In this document: piece after piece, positions 12,926 through 24,535 of the stretch
Numbering within the stretch: the first letter of the stretch is position 1
Layout: every line of letters starts with the position of its first letter
Assembly (NCBI RefSeq): GCF_902686445.1
Contig: NW_025920104.1
Coordinates: forward strand, 2,356,001-2,420,000
Source: Sciurus carolinensis
Taxonomy: Eukaryota > Chordata > Mammalia > Rodentia > Sciuridae
Direction of reading: 5' to 3'
DNA length: 64,000 bases
Position numbers and translations under genes: made by a program
The notes under the pieces: generated by a model
The model's database searches: none
What the model saw: only the letters and a program-made list of their open reading frames with translations
Told to the model about the DNA's origin: nothing

Positions 12926-13699
12926 TCTAACTAGAGTAATTCAGCAAGAAGGCAAATTCCAACTGGAAGGGTTGACAGAGGTTTTCAGAGGGAGATGAAA
13001 CAGAGGGACTGCCCACTCCAGCAGGGTCACAGACATGTCTCATGAGAAGTGGCTCAGAAGTGAGGTGGTGCAGTACCAACATTTTATTGGGCCTCTATGC
13101 CAGGTGTGATCTGCAGCAAGCTGAACAGGGGGGTCTACAGGTCTCCAGGCAGGTGGGATCTCAGGAGCACCAGCTGCCTGTGTCAGAAGGAACATCCCAC
13201 AAGAGCCTGATATGCATCACATGCACATTAGTTTTGAGTCACAAATTTTAAGAACCTTGTATAGAAATGTGATTTTTTAAGCCCTGGTACTCTCCATTTT
13301 TTGCCAATTAGTGGGAGGGGCTACAGGCTGAAGAGGACAACAAGAAACCTTACTGATCAGTCACAGACCCCTGGATGTTCCTTGAAAGCCTTGCATTAGC
13401 TGTTCCCATTCTCAAGAAGAGTCTACAGGAGGTCAAGGAGTTAACAAAGTGAACAAGATGGCAGACAGTGGCAGAACCTCAATCTAGAACACACTGTGAA
13501 TGACAGAAGCCCCACTGAGTCACTGTAGAGAACTGGGGAGCTACCTTCTTTCAGTCCTGAAGCTGCTTAGTTCAGGGCCCCTGACTTGCAGGCCTTTTCC
13601 TCCTGGACTCAACCCCTTTCCCTGTAAAGGTTAAGCTGTGGACCCTTGGAAGGAAGGTACCAGGCTGTACCAGGGAATCAGGCAGCCTTGAGAGAAATG

Positions 13700-13830
13700 G
13701 TCTGAGCCAGACTCAGTGATGTGTTCTTTCAATCCAATTACTCAAGAGAATGAGACAGAAGACAGCAAATCCCTGGCCAACCTTGGTAATAGTAACTCCA
13801 TGTCTCAAAAGAAATTAGTAAAATCAGAAT
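13700..13830 (+). repeat. Old B1-type SINE
   Basis: 'cactcagtgatgtgttctttcaatccaatta' followed by 'gagaatgagacagaagacagcaaat...ggccaaccttggtaatagtaactccatgtctc' follows the B1 consensus order. It is strongly diverged. Confidence 0.5.
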
Positions 13831-14434
13831 AGTTAGCAGCCTCAGCACCAGTTGTGAATGCCAGCAACCCCAATCTGAGGCCAAGCTGCAGCAGAGCCTG
13901 TCCCAACCTAGCCACTGCTGTCTGTAAAGTGAGACCAAGGTCCAGGATTTGACTGACTCAATCAAGTTTGTGTTTGAAAACATTCCACACACATAATGAA
14001 GTGAGCCAACTCAATTTATCTTTGTAACAGAAATTAGATATTTCTAAATTAAGGAGCATTTCTAGAAATGAGCATGATTTTTGATCTCTGGCCCTGGAAG
14101 CAAAGTGGAACCAGCTGGTGCAGAGCCAAGCAGCTCCATATTGTTGTTTGCCCAAACAATGGGAATAAAAGCAATGTAAGTGTGTGTAGGATACAGGTGC
14201 AGACCTATGAGATGCAGAAGGGACTGGAAAACAGATGACTGTTCCTGGCTGAGTCCTTGCTCCAGAGGGTCTATGAAGATGGTACGAGCCTCATGTGACA
14301 CTGGGTGCTTCATGTGTGGCTGGTCAACTGAGGCTCTGGATTTTATTATTTATTTTATATTATGTCATTTTATGTTCTGGTATTATATATGGTGGTATCA
14401 TGAATTGCACCCATAGAGCTACATTCCCTAGACC

Positions 14435-14580
14435 TTCGTTTATGTTTTATTTTCAGACATTTTCTCTCTAAGTTGCTTAAGGGCTTACAAAGATGCTGAG
14501 GCTAGTTTCAAGCTCACCATCCTCCTATCTCATCCTGCTCAATCTTTGAGAAGTCAGATACATGCTATTGTGCCTAGAGA
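14435..14580 (-). repeat. Old B1-type SINE, antisense
   Basis: The reverse complement of a B1 body is seen: 'agttgcttaagggcttacaaagatgctgaggctagtttcaagctcaccatcctcc', the usual antisense order of tag, gaggct and ccatcctcct blocks. Confidence 0.55.
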
Positions 14581-14738
14581 TACCCTGCATTTTAAAATGT
14601 CACTTACTTTTTACCAGTTCCCATCTGATCAGCAAAAGGAATGGCACAATTTTGAAGCAGAAGCAAAGTGTGGCTCCACAGCACAGGGCCAGTCAGTCAG
14701 GTTTTGCTTCCAGATCTGAAACTTGAGAACCTGATGCC

Positions 14739-16692
14739 TGTTTGTGATACTTTTTTTTTTAATTGTAAACAAATGGGATACATGTTGTTTATGTTGTTTC
14801 TCTGTTTGTACATGGCATAAAGGTATACCATTTGTGTAATCATAAATTTACATAGAGTAATATTGTTTGATTCATTCTGTTATTTTTCCCTTCTCCCCAC
14901 CCCTCCCACCCCTCTTTTCCCTCTACACAGTCCTTCCTTCCTCCATTCTTGCCCACTCCCTAACTCTAACTCTAACCCTAATACTAACCTCTCCCACCCC
15001 CTCATTTATGTCATCATTCACTTATTAGCGATATCATTCGTCTTTTGGTTTTTTGAGATTGGCTTATCTCACTTAGCATGATATTCTCCAATTTCATCCA
15101 TTTCCCTGCAAATGCCATAATTTTATCATTCTTCGTGGCTGAGTAATATTCCATTGTATATATATACCACAGTTTCTTTATCCATTCATCAATTGAAGGA
15201 CATCTAGGTTGGTTCCACAATCTGGCTATTGTGAATTGAGCAGCAGTGAACACTGATGTGGCTGTATCTCTGTAGTATGCTGATTTTAAGTCCCTTGGGT
15301 ATAGGCCAAGGAGTGGGACAGCTGGGTCAAATGTTGGTTCCATTCCAAGTTTTCTAAGGAATCTCCACACTGGTTTTCAAAGTGGCTGCACTAATTTGCA
15401 GCCCCACCAGGAATGTATGAGTGTACCTTTCTCCCCACATCCTCACCAACACCTGTTGTTGCTTGTATTCTTGATAATTGCCATTCTAACTGGGTTGAGA
15501 TGGAATCTTAGGGTGGCTTTGATTTGCATTACTCTTATTACTAGAGATGTTGAACATTTTTCCATATGTTTGTTGATTGCTTGTAGATCTTCTTCTGTGA
15601 AGTGTCTGTTCATTTCCTTAGCCCATTTGTTAACTGGATTATTTGCATTCTTGGTGTAGAGTTTTTTGAGTTCTCTATATATTCTGGAGATTAGTGCTCT
15701 ATCTGAAGTATGACTGGCAAAGATTTTCTCCCATACTGTAGGCTCTTTCTTCGCATTGCTGATAGTTTCCTTTGCTGAGAGAAAACATTTTAGTTTGAAT
15801 CTATCCCAGTTATTGATTCTTGCTTTTATTTCTTGTGCTATGGGAGTCCTGTTGAGGAAGTCTGGTCCTAAGCCGACATGTGGAAGATCTGGACCAACTT
15901 TTTCTTCTATAATCTTCAGGGTCTCTGGTCTGATTCCTAAGTCCTTAATCCATTTGAGTTTAGTTTCATGCATGGTGAGAGATATGGGTTTAGTTTCATT
16001 CTGTTGCATATGGATTTCCAATTGTCCCAGCACCATTTGTTGAAGAGGCTATCTTTTCTCCATTGCATATTTTTGGCTCCTTTGTCTAGTATGAGAAAAT
16101 TGTATTTATTTGGGTTTGTGTCCATGTCCTCTATTCTGTACCATTGATCTACCTTTCTATTTTTGGTACCAATACCATGCCAATTTTGTTACTATTGTTT
16201 TGTAGTAGAGTTGAAGATCTGGTATTGTGATACCACCTGCTTCTTTCTGCTAAATATTGCTTTAGCTATTCTGGGTTTCTTATTCTTCCAGATGAATTTC
16301 ATAATTGCTTGCTCTATTTCTGTAAGGGACATCATTTGGATTTTAATTGGAATTGCATTGAATCTGTATAGTGCTTTTGGTAGTATGGCCATTTTGACAA
16401 TATTAATTCTTCCTATCCAAGAACATGGGAGATCTTTCCATCTTCTAAGGTTTTCTTTAATTTCTTTCTTTAGTGTTCTGTAGTTCTCATTGTAGAGGTC
16501 TCTCACCTCTTTTGTGAGATTGATTCCCAAGTATTTTATTTTTTTCGAAGCTATTGTGAATGGGGTAGTTTTCCTAATTATTCTTTCCAAAGATTCATCA
16601 CTTATGTATAAAAATGCATTAGATTTATGTGCTTTGATCTTATATCCCACTACTTTACTGAATTCAATTATGGGTTCTAATGTTTGTGATTC
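14739..16692 (-). mobile_element. 5'-truncated L1 with flanking target-site duplications
   Basis: Antisense L1 from a poly(T) run at 14751-14760 (the 3' poly(A) tail) to a break inside ORF2 near 16680. The minus-strand frames 15014-15370, 15443-16036, 15937-16125 and 16192-16722 are pieces of the ORF2 C-terminal half, including part of the region after the reverse transcriptase and the Cys-rich end, broken by frameshifts. 'tgtttgtgat' occurs at 14739-14748 and 16681-16690. With one mismatch the duplication extends to 12-13 bp. This is a standard target-primed insertion, dead, about 1.93 kb. Confidence 0.9.
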
Positions 16693-16799
16693 TTGACAAT
16701 GGGAATTTTCTCTGGAACCCAATAATCACTTGCTACTGCCACGGAACTGTGAGGGTTATATTAGATCACCTTCTGTAGTGTGCTTACCTGAAGTGAGGT

Positions 16800-17065
16800 C
16801 CTCATTCCCATCTTTACAACCCTAAAGCAGGGAAACAGGAGCTCCTGGTCTGGTGTGATCACAGAGTCATGCTAGTCCCATCTTACATCTCTATAGCAGG
16901 AGCACTGTTGCCCTTGGTCTGGTGTGGTCACAAGACCATGCTTGTCCCATTTTAGACCTCTGAAGAAGGGGCACAGGAGCCCCTGGTTCAGTGGTCATGG
17001 AACCACGCAAGTCCCATCTTATTTCTCTAAAACAGGGGCACAGGAACCACTGGCACTCTGTGGTC
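16800..17065. repeat. Minisatellite, about 4 copies of a 67-71 bp unit
   Basis: 'tcccatctta(c/t)a(t/c)ctctaaagcagg' recurs at about 16806, 16877, 16944 and 17012. Each copy is followed by 'ggcacaggagcccctggtctggtgtggtcac' variants. The open frame at 16924-17193 follows from the repeat and shows no domain. Confidence 0.75.
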
Positions 17066-19160
17066 AATTAGTTGCATTCATTGTTATCTTGCATTCTCTG
17101 TTCCATGGCTCCTGCACTCTCCAAGTGGAGGTACTGGTGGAAGCATTACAGCAGTCCTCTGAAGGAACAGGTATCCTGCAATTCTTCCCCTAAAGAGGCA
17201 TTGTATGTGAGCTGTGCAGCCTGACTCTTGTGTGACTGTGTAGAGTGTATTTGTTCTTCAAGTTTCTGCTGATTTGAGCAGCTCAGCTCAGCTCTGTTTG
17301 ACCAGGGATCCTGACTAGCTAAGGAAATATTTCTCAGGGAGTGTGTGGACAAAAAGTAAGGACATGTGGGAAAGTGTTCCCATCCTGAAGTGGGTCATCA
17401 AAGGAAGGACAGATATTAAACATTATTGTGAGAACCAGTAGCACCTTCCCACCTTGCACATCACTGCTATCTCTTTGTCCTCCATGAAAACAGGGTGGGT
17501 CTCTGGTAATCTAGCTCTTACTGCTCTGGAGAAGCCTGAGGGAGTGTGACTTATGTGGTGTGTGGTCAGATCTTGAGCAAGGAGGACTAACATTGTGATG
17601 TCAGCTTTGCTGAATAAGGCTTATCTGTCAGGCCAAACTATGTAGTATGTGCCCTGCTATGTATGTGACCCAGATTCCTCTTGCCTGCCCCAGTAATACC
17701 CCAGGAACAGGAAAATACACTCAAAAACAATCCCAGAAACAAACTCCATATGCGATACCAAATCTTCATATTTCTTCTGGGAACCATTTCCCCTTTGTGT
17801 GCATCTTCCCCCGATCCCTTTAGGAAAGAGTTTTCAGGAAGACATTTCATGCCACCTGAAGTCAATATTCAAACAGTGTCCCTCAACTCTTCTACTGATC
17901 CCGTAGGCATTATCCTGGGTATGTGTGTGTGTGGATTATGTAGGGAACTGGAAATTTGCAAATGAAATAAATACTCAGGTGTTGCAAGAAGGGTTAAAAG
18001 TGAGTTGGGTATGGAGGCACAAGTTCTTTTCTCAGCTCTCAGATGGGAGGATGCCTGGAGCCCAGATACTCAGTCCCAAACTGAATTACACCTGGAGAAA
18101 CCACTACAAAACCAGAAAAGACAAAATTTTTATAAAGAAAAAACTCCACTTGCCAAAAAACTCTTTTCAGCTGAACAAGTCACAAGTGTTGCAATGTTTC
18201 CTTATGCATCCCTTGACAAATGAAAAATAGCAGGTTGTGTCTACTGGGAGCCCTGCAGGATTTTTCCCTTGGGACTAAGAGATGCAGGGTCTCCCCCTCC
18301 ACTGAACCATCTTTCAGGAATACCAACACCAGATCTCCAAATCTCCATGATGCACCCATGAAGCACTGAATGAAAGCAGAAAGCATTTGATCAAATTCAC
18401 GGAAGAAATCATAACCTTTGACAAAGACTTGGATCACATCATATGGGAACTGACATGGATTTAGGCATGTTCATCCCAGAATGTGGGACAATGTGGATCA
18501 GCGACAAGTGAGCCAGGGCCAAGGAAGGATCTGGAGGAAGAGGTCAGGAGAACTTCCTGTCCAAAGTGTCAGAGTCATGGAAAAAGAGGCCAGACATCAC
18601 AACACAAAATCAGACCTGGCTGTTACAGTATTCTTCTGTCACCCACCTGAGACCTGTAGTCAGTTCTGGTTAGGTCTAAGGTTAATTGTTAGTTGGATTT
18701 ATACTATGTCTCTTCTTTCAGGGCAGAAACTCAAAGCAGAGTTGCTGTCACATCCTTCTGTGACTGTGGAGGACTGGTGTGAGGGCAGACATCTTCTCAC
18801 TGATGACAGGGGTGGAATGTGAGCCAAGTTGTGGGAAGTTTCTTGACAGGCCTGGCCATGGAAAAGTGTTTATTGAAAGAGTTTTAAGCGATGAAAGTTG
18901 AGTTCATATGCAAACACAGCCAAGGTCAACAGAAAGTTCTTCCCTTCTGCAAAGTTTCAGTGTTAGGCAGAAAATAAGTGCTGTTTCTTTACTAGAAAAA
19001 CAAACTCTTTGACAGAGACATTACTGCAACAGGCTCTTTCATGAGCACTTGTCAAATGCTGAACCCTTGTTCCCTCATAGCTTCCACCCCACCTGGGGAA
19101 CCTCACTGATGACTAATTTCTGACTCTTTTTCTTTATAATATATTTTCTTAGTCATCAAT
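17066..19160. other. Unassigned sequence with one worn B1-like block
   Basis: No gene was identified. 18005-18125 (gttgggtatggaggcacaagttc...ggaggatgcctggagcccag) looks like a very diverged B1 SINE on the plus strand. The open frames at 17681-17965 and 18481-18822 have no family match. Confidence 0.45.
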
Positions 19161-19169
19161 GGTCCTTAA

Positions 19170-19265
19170 TTTAATTTAATTTGTTTATTTATATGCAGTG
19201 TCAAGTATTGAACCAGGGCATTACACATGCCAGGCCAGTGCTACACCACTGAGCCACAACACCAG
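19170..19265 (-). repeat. ID-type SINE, antisense
   Basis: The antisense ID body 'agtattgaaccagggcattacacatgccaggccagtgctacaccactgagccacaac' is visible, with the antisense tail to its left. Confidence 0.75.
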
Positions 19266-20225
19266 CACCTATGCTCTGACTCTCATATGGAGGGCTTTGT
19301 AACCACTTTGTACTTTTTATGAAAGCTGCTAACTTGAAACACTGGATTCTTCACTGATAAGAAAGGCAAGCCTCTTTCCCTCTTCAGAAAGACCTCACAG
19401 TACTGAAACTCACATGCAACTAATGTCCTCAATCTAGAAATGGAACCTCCAAACAGCTAAGAGAACATCCTTCATAAACAAGATGTCAAGGGCCCAAGGG
19501 GGCATATTGTTTAGGAGACAAAGAAACTGACCAACTCCTTGATTGTTCCAGTAACAATCTTCCTAGTCATTCAAAACATCCTATTGCTTAGCTCTTGGTG
19601 CCTAAGCCAGCATAGCTGGCTTTGTGAGAAACTCCCCAAGATTACCTGATTGATGCCTGTCCCTACACCATGCTTTCCCCACATCAATTGATACTGGCAT
19701 CACTTATTCAGATCTGCAGCACCACCAGCTACAACAGGGTGGAACACATGCATGGAGAACCAAGGAGCTTCCCACCAGAGAGAGCACACAAGGCAAGTTA
19801 AAACTTAGTTTGAAAAGCTGAGCTACTCTTCACAAAATGTGTGAGGAAATGGGCCCATTATCCTCCCATGAAGGAAATAATCAGAGTTCCACAGCAGCAC
19901 TTCACTCCAAGCAAAACTGGTCACACACTTTCTAGGACCTGGTGTAACATCAAAACACAGTGCCCTCTGTTCAAAAATTACAGGAATCCCGGACCAGAGC
20001 AACAAGCACTGGCATGAGCACAGCTGTTCTGGGCCTGTGTGACAGCCTAGGGCACAGCCTACACAGCTGTTCCCAAGTCCAGCGGACCTGAACAAGGTTG
20101 GTCCCCCATAATCCAAAGAATTTCTTTTTTTTTTTTTAAGAAAAATGAGAAATAATTTCATGAAGTCCAGACTGTCTGACTACACCAAAGAGAATCTTGT
20201 AATCAAACCCCAAAGCAGGGTGAGA
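19266..20225. other. Unassigned sequence
   Basis: No gene or repeat family was recognised. The minus strand carries a 112-codon open frame at 19823-20161 without recognisable motifs. It begins in the poly(T) run at about 20127-20139 and is probably spurious. Confidence 0.45.
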
Positions 20226-20547
20226 GCTAAAAGTTTAATTTCATTTTGTTACTTGTGGATTCCCATTTTCTCCAGCACTATTTTTGAATAGGCTATCTTT
20301 ATTCTAGTTAATGTTTTTGGTACCTTTGTCTAGTACATGACAACTGTATTTATGTGGGTGTGTCTCTGTGTATTCTATCTGAACCACTAGTCTAAGTGTC
20401 TGTGTTGGTGCAAATACCAGTCTGTTTTCATTACTATAGCTCTGTAGAAGAGTTTGGGGTCTGGTATTGTGATGACTCCTGCTTCACTTTTCTTGGTAAA
20501 GAATTGCTTTGGTTATTCTGGGCTTCTTATTTTTTCAAAAATGAATA
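20226..20547 (-). mobile_element. Inverted 5' segment of an L1
   Basis: Antisense ORF2 sequence matching the L1 at about 39500-39810 (gtttaatttcatt...; ggtattgtgatgactcctgcttc; attctgggcttcttatttt). It joins the sense L1 portion that begins at 20645, so the pair is one element with a 5' inversion. Confidence 0.8.
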
Positions 20548-20549
20548 TA

Positions 20550-20640
20550 GTGGGCTGGGGAGATAGCTTAGTTTGTGGAGTGCTTGCCTTGCAAGCACAA
20601 GACCCAGGGTTTAATAACCAGCACCACAGAAAAAGAAAAG
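20550..20640 (+). repeat. ID-type SINE at the L1 inversion junction
   Basis: 'gggctggggagatagcttagtttgtggagtgcttgccttgcaagcacaagacccagggttt' followed by an A-rich tail. It inserted close to the inversion point of the L1, so it is younger than that L1. Confidence 0.85.
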
Positions 20641-20644
20641 TATA

Positions 20645-21386
20645 TATACTTTATCTCTCAATCTGTACACACCAAAAAAGATCTCAAAGCAGATTTTAAA
20701 CTTACACATTAGACAGAGAACCTGAATTTACTAGAAGAAACAGTAGGCCCAAATCTTCACCATGTTGGCCTAGGATCTGACTTCCTTAATAAGACCCCTA
20801 AAGTGCAAGAAGTTAAATCAATAATCAATTAATGAGATGGACTCAAACTAAAAAGCTTTTTTCAGCAAAAGAAACAATCATAATATGAAGAGAGTCTACA
20901 ACCTGGGAGAAAATCTTTACCACATGCACCTCAGATAAAACATTAATCTCTAGGATACATCAATCAATAAATATATGAAAAAATGTTCCACATCTCTAGC
21001 AATAAGAGATGTGCAAATCAAAACTACTTTAAGATTTTACATCATTCCAATCCAAATGATAATTATCCAGAACACAAGTAACAATAAATGTTGTTGAGAA
21101 TGTGGTGAAAAAGTGCACTCATACATTGTTGGTGGGAATGCAAATTAGTGTAACCATTACAAAAAGTAGTATGGAGATTCCTCAGAGAACATGGAATGGA
21201 ACCACAATTTGATCAGCTACCCTGCTCCTTGGTTTATACCCTAAATGATTTAAAATCAGCATACTACACAGATGCAGCTACATCAGTGTTTATAGCAGCT
21301 CAACTCACAATAATTAAACTATGTAAGCAACCTATGTGCCTTTCAATGGATGAATAGAGAAAGAAAATGTGAAATACATACCCATA

Positions 21387-21434
<48 letters not shown>

Positions 21435-21865
21435 ACCTAATGGAGTAGTATTCAGCTTTAAAGATGAATAAAATTATGGCATTTCCAGGAAATGGATGGA
21501 GGTAGAGAATATCATGCAAAACAAAATAAACCAGAAAAGCAAGGCCTGAATATTTTCTCTGATATGTGGAGGCTAATTCACAATAAGAGGACAGGGTGCT
21601 AGGGAAGAATAGAATTACATTATATTAGGTAGAGCGGAGTGAAGGGAGTGGAAGGGATATGAGGGTAGGAAGGACAGTAGAGTGATACAGACATTAATGC
21701 CTCATATGCATATATAACTGCATGACTGATATGATGCTCAATATGTACAACCAGAAAAATGAGAAATTAAGCTCCATTTATGTATGATTTAATGAAATAT
21801 ATAAATGCATTCTACTGTCATATATAACTAATTAGAATAAATAAAAAAATTAATAAAAAAAGTAA
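20645..21865 (+). mobile_element. Sense 3' part of the 5'-inverted L1
   Basis: Starts in ORF2 (tatctctcaatctgtacac..., matching the L1 at about 39508 read on the minus strand) and runs through the ORF2 C-terminus and a 3' UTR to 'attagaataaataaaaaaattaataaaaaaa'. Many stops are present. Its 3' UTR (about 21520-21840) differs from that of the 14.7 kb and 38 kb copies, so it is an older or different subfamily. Confidence 0.8.
21388..21427. repeat. (CA)20 microsatellite inside L1
   Basis: Uninterrupted CA dinucleotides. They lie where the related L1 at 15155-15170 carries 'tgtatatatatacca' on the opposite strand, so the array probably grew from the L1's own AT-rich dinucleotide run. Confidence 0.95.
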
Positions 21866-21879
21866 ATTAGCACTCCCAC

Positions 21880-22330
21880 TTGACCTGTCTTTTCTTTTTT
21901 TTTTATTTTTCAAGATTTAAAATTTATTTATTTTGTATTCATATGGTACATAATTAAAAAATATAAAAAAGTGATTCAGCAAAGGCTCAGCAGAAAATAG
22001 ATGACATTCAAAAGAGGATTATTATAGGAGATTTTGTGTATAACAAAGCCATTTATAAAAATATGGGGGTAAGAACCCTACCACTAACACCAATACCCAG
22101 GAATAATCACTACAGCTTAATTAGAGATAAGAGGGAGTAAATACTGGAGCTTAGAATATGAATGAGTTCTGCTGTTGGTTCAGTGGCCCTTGAGAGAAGT
22201 CACAGCCTTCTTTGAAGAGATATCCAACTCCAGGGACCTACAACAAGAGAGCCAATTACTTTGTCTTCACTCATCTCCCTCTTCTTGATCTTATGTTCTA
22301 TTTTCCACTGCTCAGTTTGACCTGTCTTTT
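21880..22330 (-). pseudogene. Short retrocopy of an unidentified mRNA 3' end
   Basis: A poly(T) run at 21895-21904 heads a roughly 420 bp antisense insert ending at 22315. It is flanked by an exact 15 bp duplication, 'ttgacctgtcttttc', at 21880-21894 and 22316-22330. Read on the minus strand, the insert ends with overlapping AATAAA signals about 20 bases before the A tail, as in a processed mRNA 3' UTR. The source gene was not recognised. The structure is that of an L1-mobilised, 5'-truncated retrocopy. Confidence 0.8.
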
Positions 22331-23404
22331 CTGAGGTCAATTTTTCTAAAAATTCTCCATCCAAGGGAAACACCCTTCAGAATGAAGAGGTAAGGGAGAC
22401 ACTCTTGAAAGAAGGCAAATAGAGGACTTCCTGCCAGCAAACCTGCCCTGTTGAAGGGCCAGAGGAAGTCTGTGTCCAAAAAGGAATGATGAGAAGAGTG
22501 TCTATGTGACATCAGGATAAAGAAAACACCCATTAAACAGAAGTGTATGGTGATACAACAGGCTCTCCTCTCAAAGCTCATAACTTGTTTGATGATTGAG
22601 GCAAAAGCCACAGCACCATTTCATTTCAGGAAAAAACTTAGGACCAAGAAATATGGAGCAAGGAAATGCTTGTCAGTATCACATCAAGACTTTCTTAGAC
22701 ACAAACAAGGTCACCATCAACTTGTATTGAAAGGTATAGGAATTGGGAGAGCTAAAATAGTTTGAAAATGAGAATGAATTGGTGGAAAATGATCCACTGG
22801 ACTTCCAGACTCATTGCATGACCACAGTCAGAAAGACCAATAGTGAGGTGGACAGAGGGAGAGACACAGGGTCAACAGTTTGGAACATAGCCCAAGAAGG
22901 GGGCCAGAGAAATGGTCCAGCTGACTCTTCACCAGGACAAGGGATCAATTCAGTGAAAGAAGAGTGGCTTGGTCCACAATGATGCAGGAACAGCAGGTAA
23001 CATCTGCTGGAAAAAGGAAATGAACTATGTCTCAAATCTTATACAAAACTTAGAGTGGGTCATGGAACTGAGGGAAAACACAATCCTATAAGACATGCAG
23101 TGTGTTGGTCAGCTCCTCCCCACAGTGACCAATACACCTCACAAGGGCACCTCTGAGCAGCCAGGGTTTATTTGACTCATGGTATCAAGAGTGTGGTCAG
23201 CAAACTTTGCTGTGGTAAATTCATAGACAATGGGAAAGAGAGTGAAAAGGTGCTCTGGCAACCAGAAATCAGGGACAGAGACAGAAAGGCAGTAAGTGAC
23301 CTTACAGTCCCCCAGGCCACACCCTGGAACCCACTTCTCCTAGTCGAATCTGACTTGCTTCTCATTTTCAACACCTCCCAGTAAGTCCACTCATGTCATT
23401 AATT
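22331..23404. other. Unassigned sequence
   Basis: No gene or repeat was recognised. Several 60-90 codon frames occur without motifs. Confidence 0.45.
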
Positions 23405-23490
23405 TAATTTATAATTTTTTGGCCACAGTGGGGAAGAAATCCAAGGCTTCACTCATGCTGTGCTACCACTGAGGTGTAACTCAACCTGCT
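23405..23490 (-). repeat. Worn antisense ID-like SINE
   Basis: 'ggccacagtggggaagaaatccaaggcttcactcatgctgtgctaccactgagg' follows the antisense ID order, with many changes. Confidence 0.45.
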
Positions 23491-24075
23491 TCAAACAAAT
23501 TATTAGATGTGTTAACTCACCGATAAATTTAGAGTCCTTTTAATCCAGTCTTTTCACCTCTGAACACTGTAACACAGACACCTGAGGTTGGGGGATTATT
23601 GTAGTTCCAAACCATACCATTTGTTAAAACAAAACTAATCAAAATGAGAAAAATCTCAGAATCTAGGGGTAAGCAAAACATTCCCAGAATTGACAATAAA
23701 GTGCAATCTAGAAAAGGAAAGATTGAAAAATTGATAAACTCCTGCTCAGTGAATGCCCTGGTCCAGTGGATAAAAATACAAGAAACAGACTGAATAAAAA
23801 TGCAAGCTGTGTGTGGTGTACATGCCTGTCAACCTGAAAACATGGGAGGCTGAGAGAGGAGGAATGTGGGGGTTCCCGGGACCCCCAGCCTTGGGCATGG
23901 TCAAGATGGCGCCTGACGCTGAGCCAAAAGCGGCCAGCTATACAGTAAACAACCAGCGAATTCCAATGATTGGCTAGTTAACGATGTGACTAGAGCATGC
24001 CCCCCTCGTGTACCCATCCTGTGCCTGCAGCTGTCCGCGTTTATCTCGTGTACTCTCCCCTGATTGATTGAAGTG

Positions 24076-24083
24076 TATATAAG
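24076..24083 (+). promoter_or_regulatory. TATA box of the solo LTR
   Basis: 'tatataag' sits about 55 bp before the GGC array, so transcription from it would include the GGC array in the RNA leader. Function is inferred from position. Confidence 0.5.
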
Positions 24084-24133
24084 CCTGGTGGGTGGGAGAG
24101 CGAGGGGGAACGGAAGAAGCGGAAGAAGCGGCA

Positions 24134-24135
<2 letters not shown>

Positions 24136-24213
<78 letters not shown>
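24136..24213. repeat. Uninterrupted (GGC)26 trinucleotide array
   Basis: 26 perfect GGC units, preceded by purine-rich gaagaagc repeats. The long Ala and Pro frames across it on both strands are products of the repeat. Confidence 0.97.
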
Positions 24214-24535
24214 AGAGGTTGGAGCTGAGCTGGAAGCGGGGAGTACACGGGAGCTGGAAGAAGCCGGGAGAAGGGAAGCTGGGAGTGCACAGAAGCTAGG
24301 GGTAAGAGAAGCGTAGGAGAGGAACTGTGCACAATAAACTTCCAAAGCTTCAGACATTTGTCGTGTCTCTCTCTGCGGCCAGAGGGGACGCGATAGAGGA
24401 ACCCCAATTTGAGCACAGTCTCAGCAACTTAGTGAGAATCCATCTTAAAAATAAAAATAAAATATAAACAATTGGGGATGTAGATCATTTGAAAATGCCC
24501 CAGTGTTCAATTTCCAGTATCCACCACCAAAAATA

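Larger units (their letters stand above)
23867..24406 (+). mobile_element. Solo LTR with internal GGC expansion
   Basis: Termini form an inverted repeat: TGGGGGTTCC at the left and GGAACCCCA at the right. TATA-like tatataag lies at 24076-24083 and AATAAA at 24333-24338, in the order expected of a plus-strand LTR (U3, TATA, R, polyadenylation). It is GC-rich with many intact CpG. A YY1-like 'caagatggcgcc' lies near 23903-23914. It interrupts a SINE, so it is younger than that SINE. No internal genes and no unambiguous target duplication were seen. The group was not identified. Confidence 0.7.
23800..24535 (+). repeat. B1-dID-like SINE split by a solo LTR
   Basis: The left part, 23805-23866, reads 'gctgtgtgtggtgtacatgcctgtcaacctgaaaacatgggaggctgagagaggaggaat'. 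The right part, from 24407, reads 'atttgagcacagtctcagcaacttagtgagaatccatct', then an A-rich linker and the ID-like half 'attggggatgtagatcattt...'. The two halves are one SINE interrupted by about 540 bp. Confidence 0.75.

Noticed and set aside
23901..24416. Long poly-Ala and poly-Pro open frames on both strands
   Set aside because: They are created by the (GGC)26 array in an LTR. No start context or domain outside the repeat.
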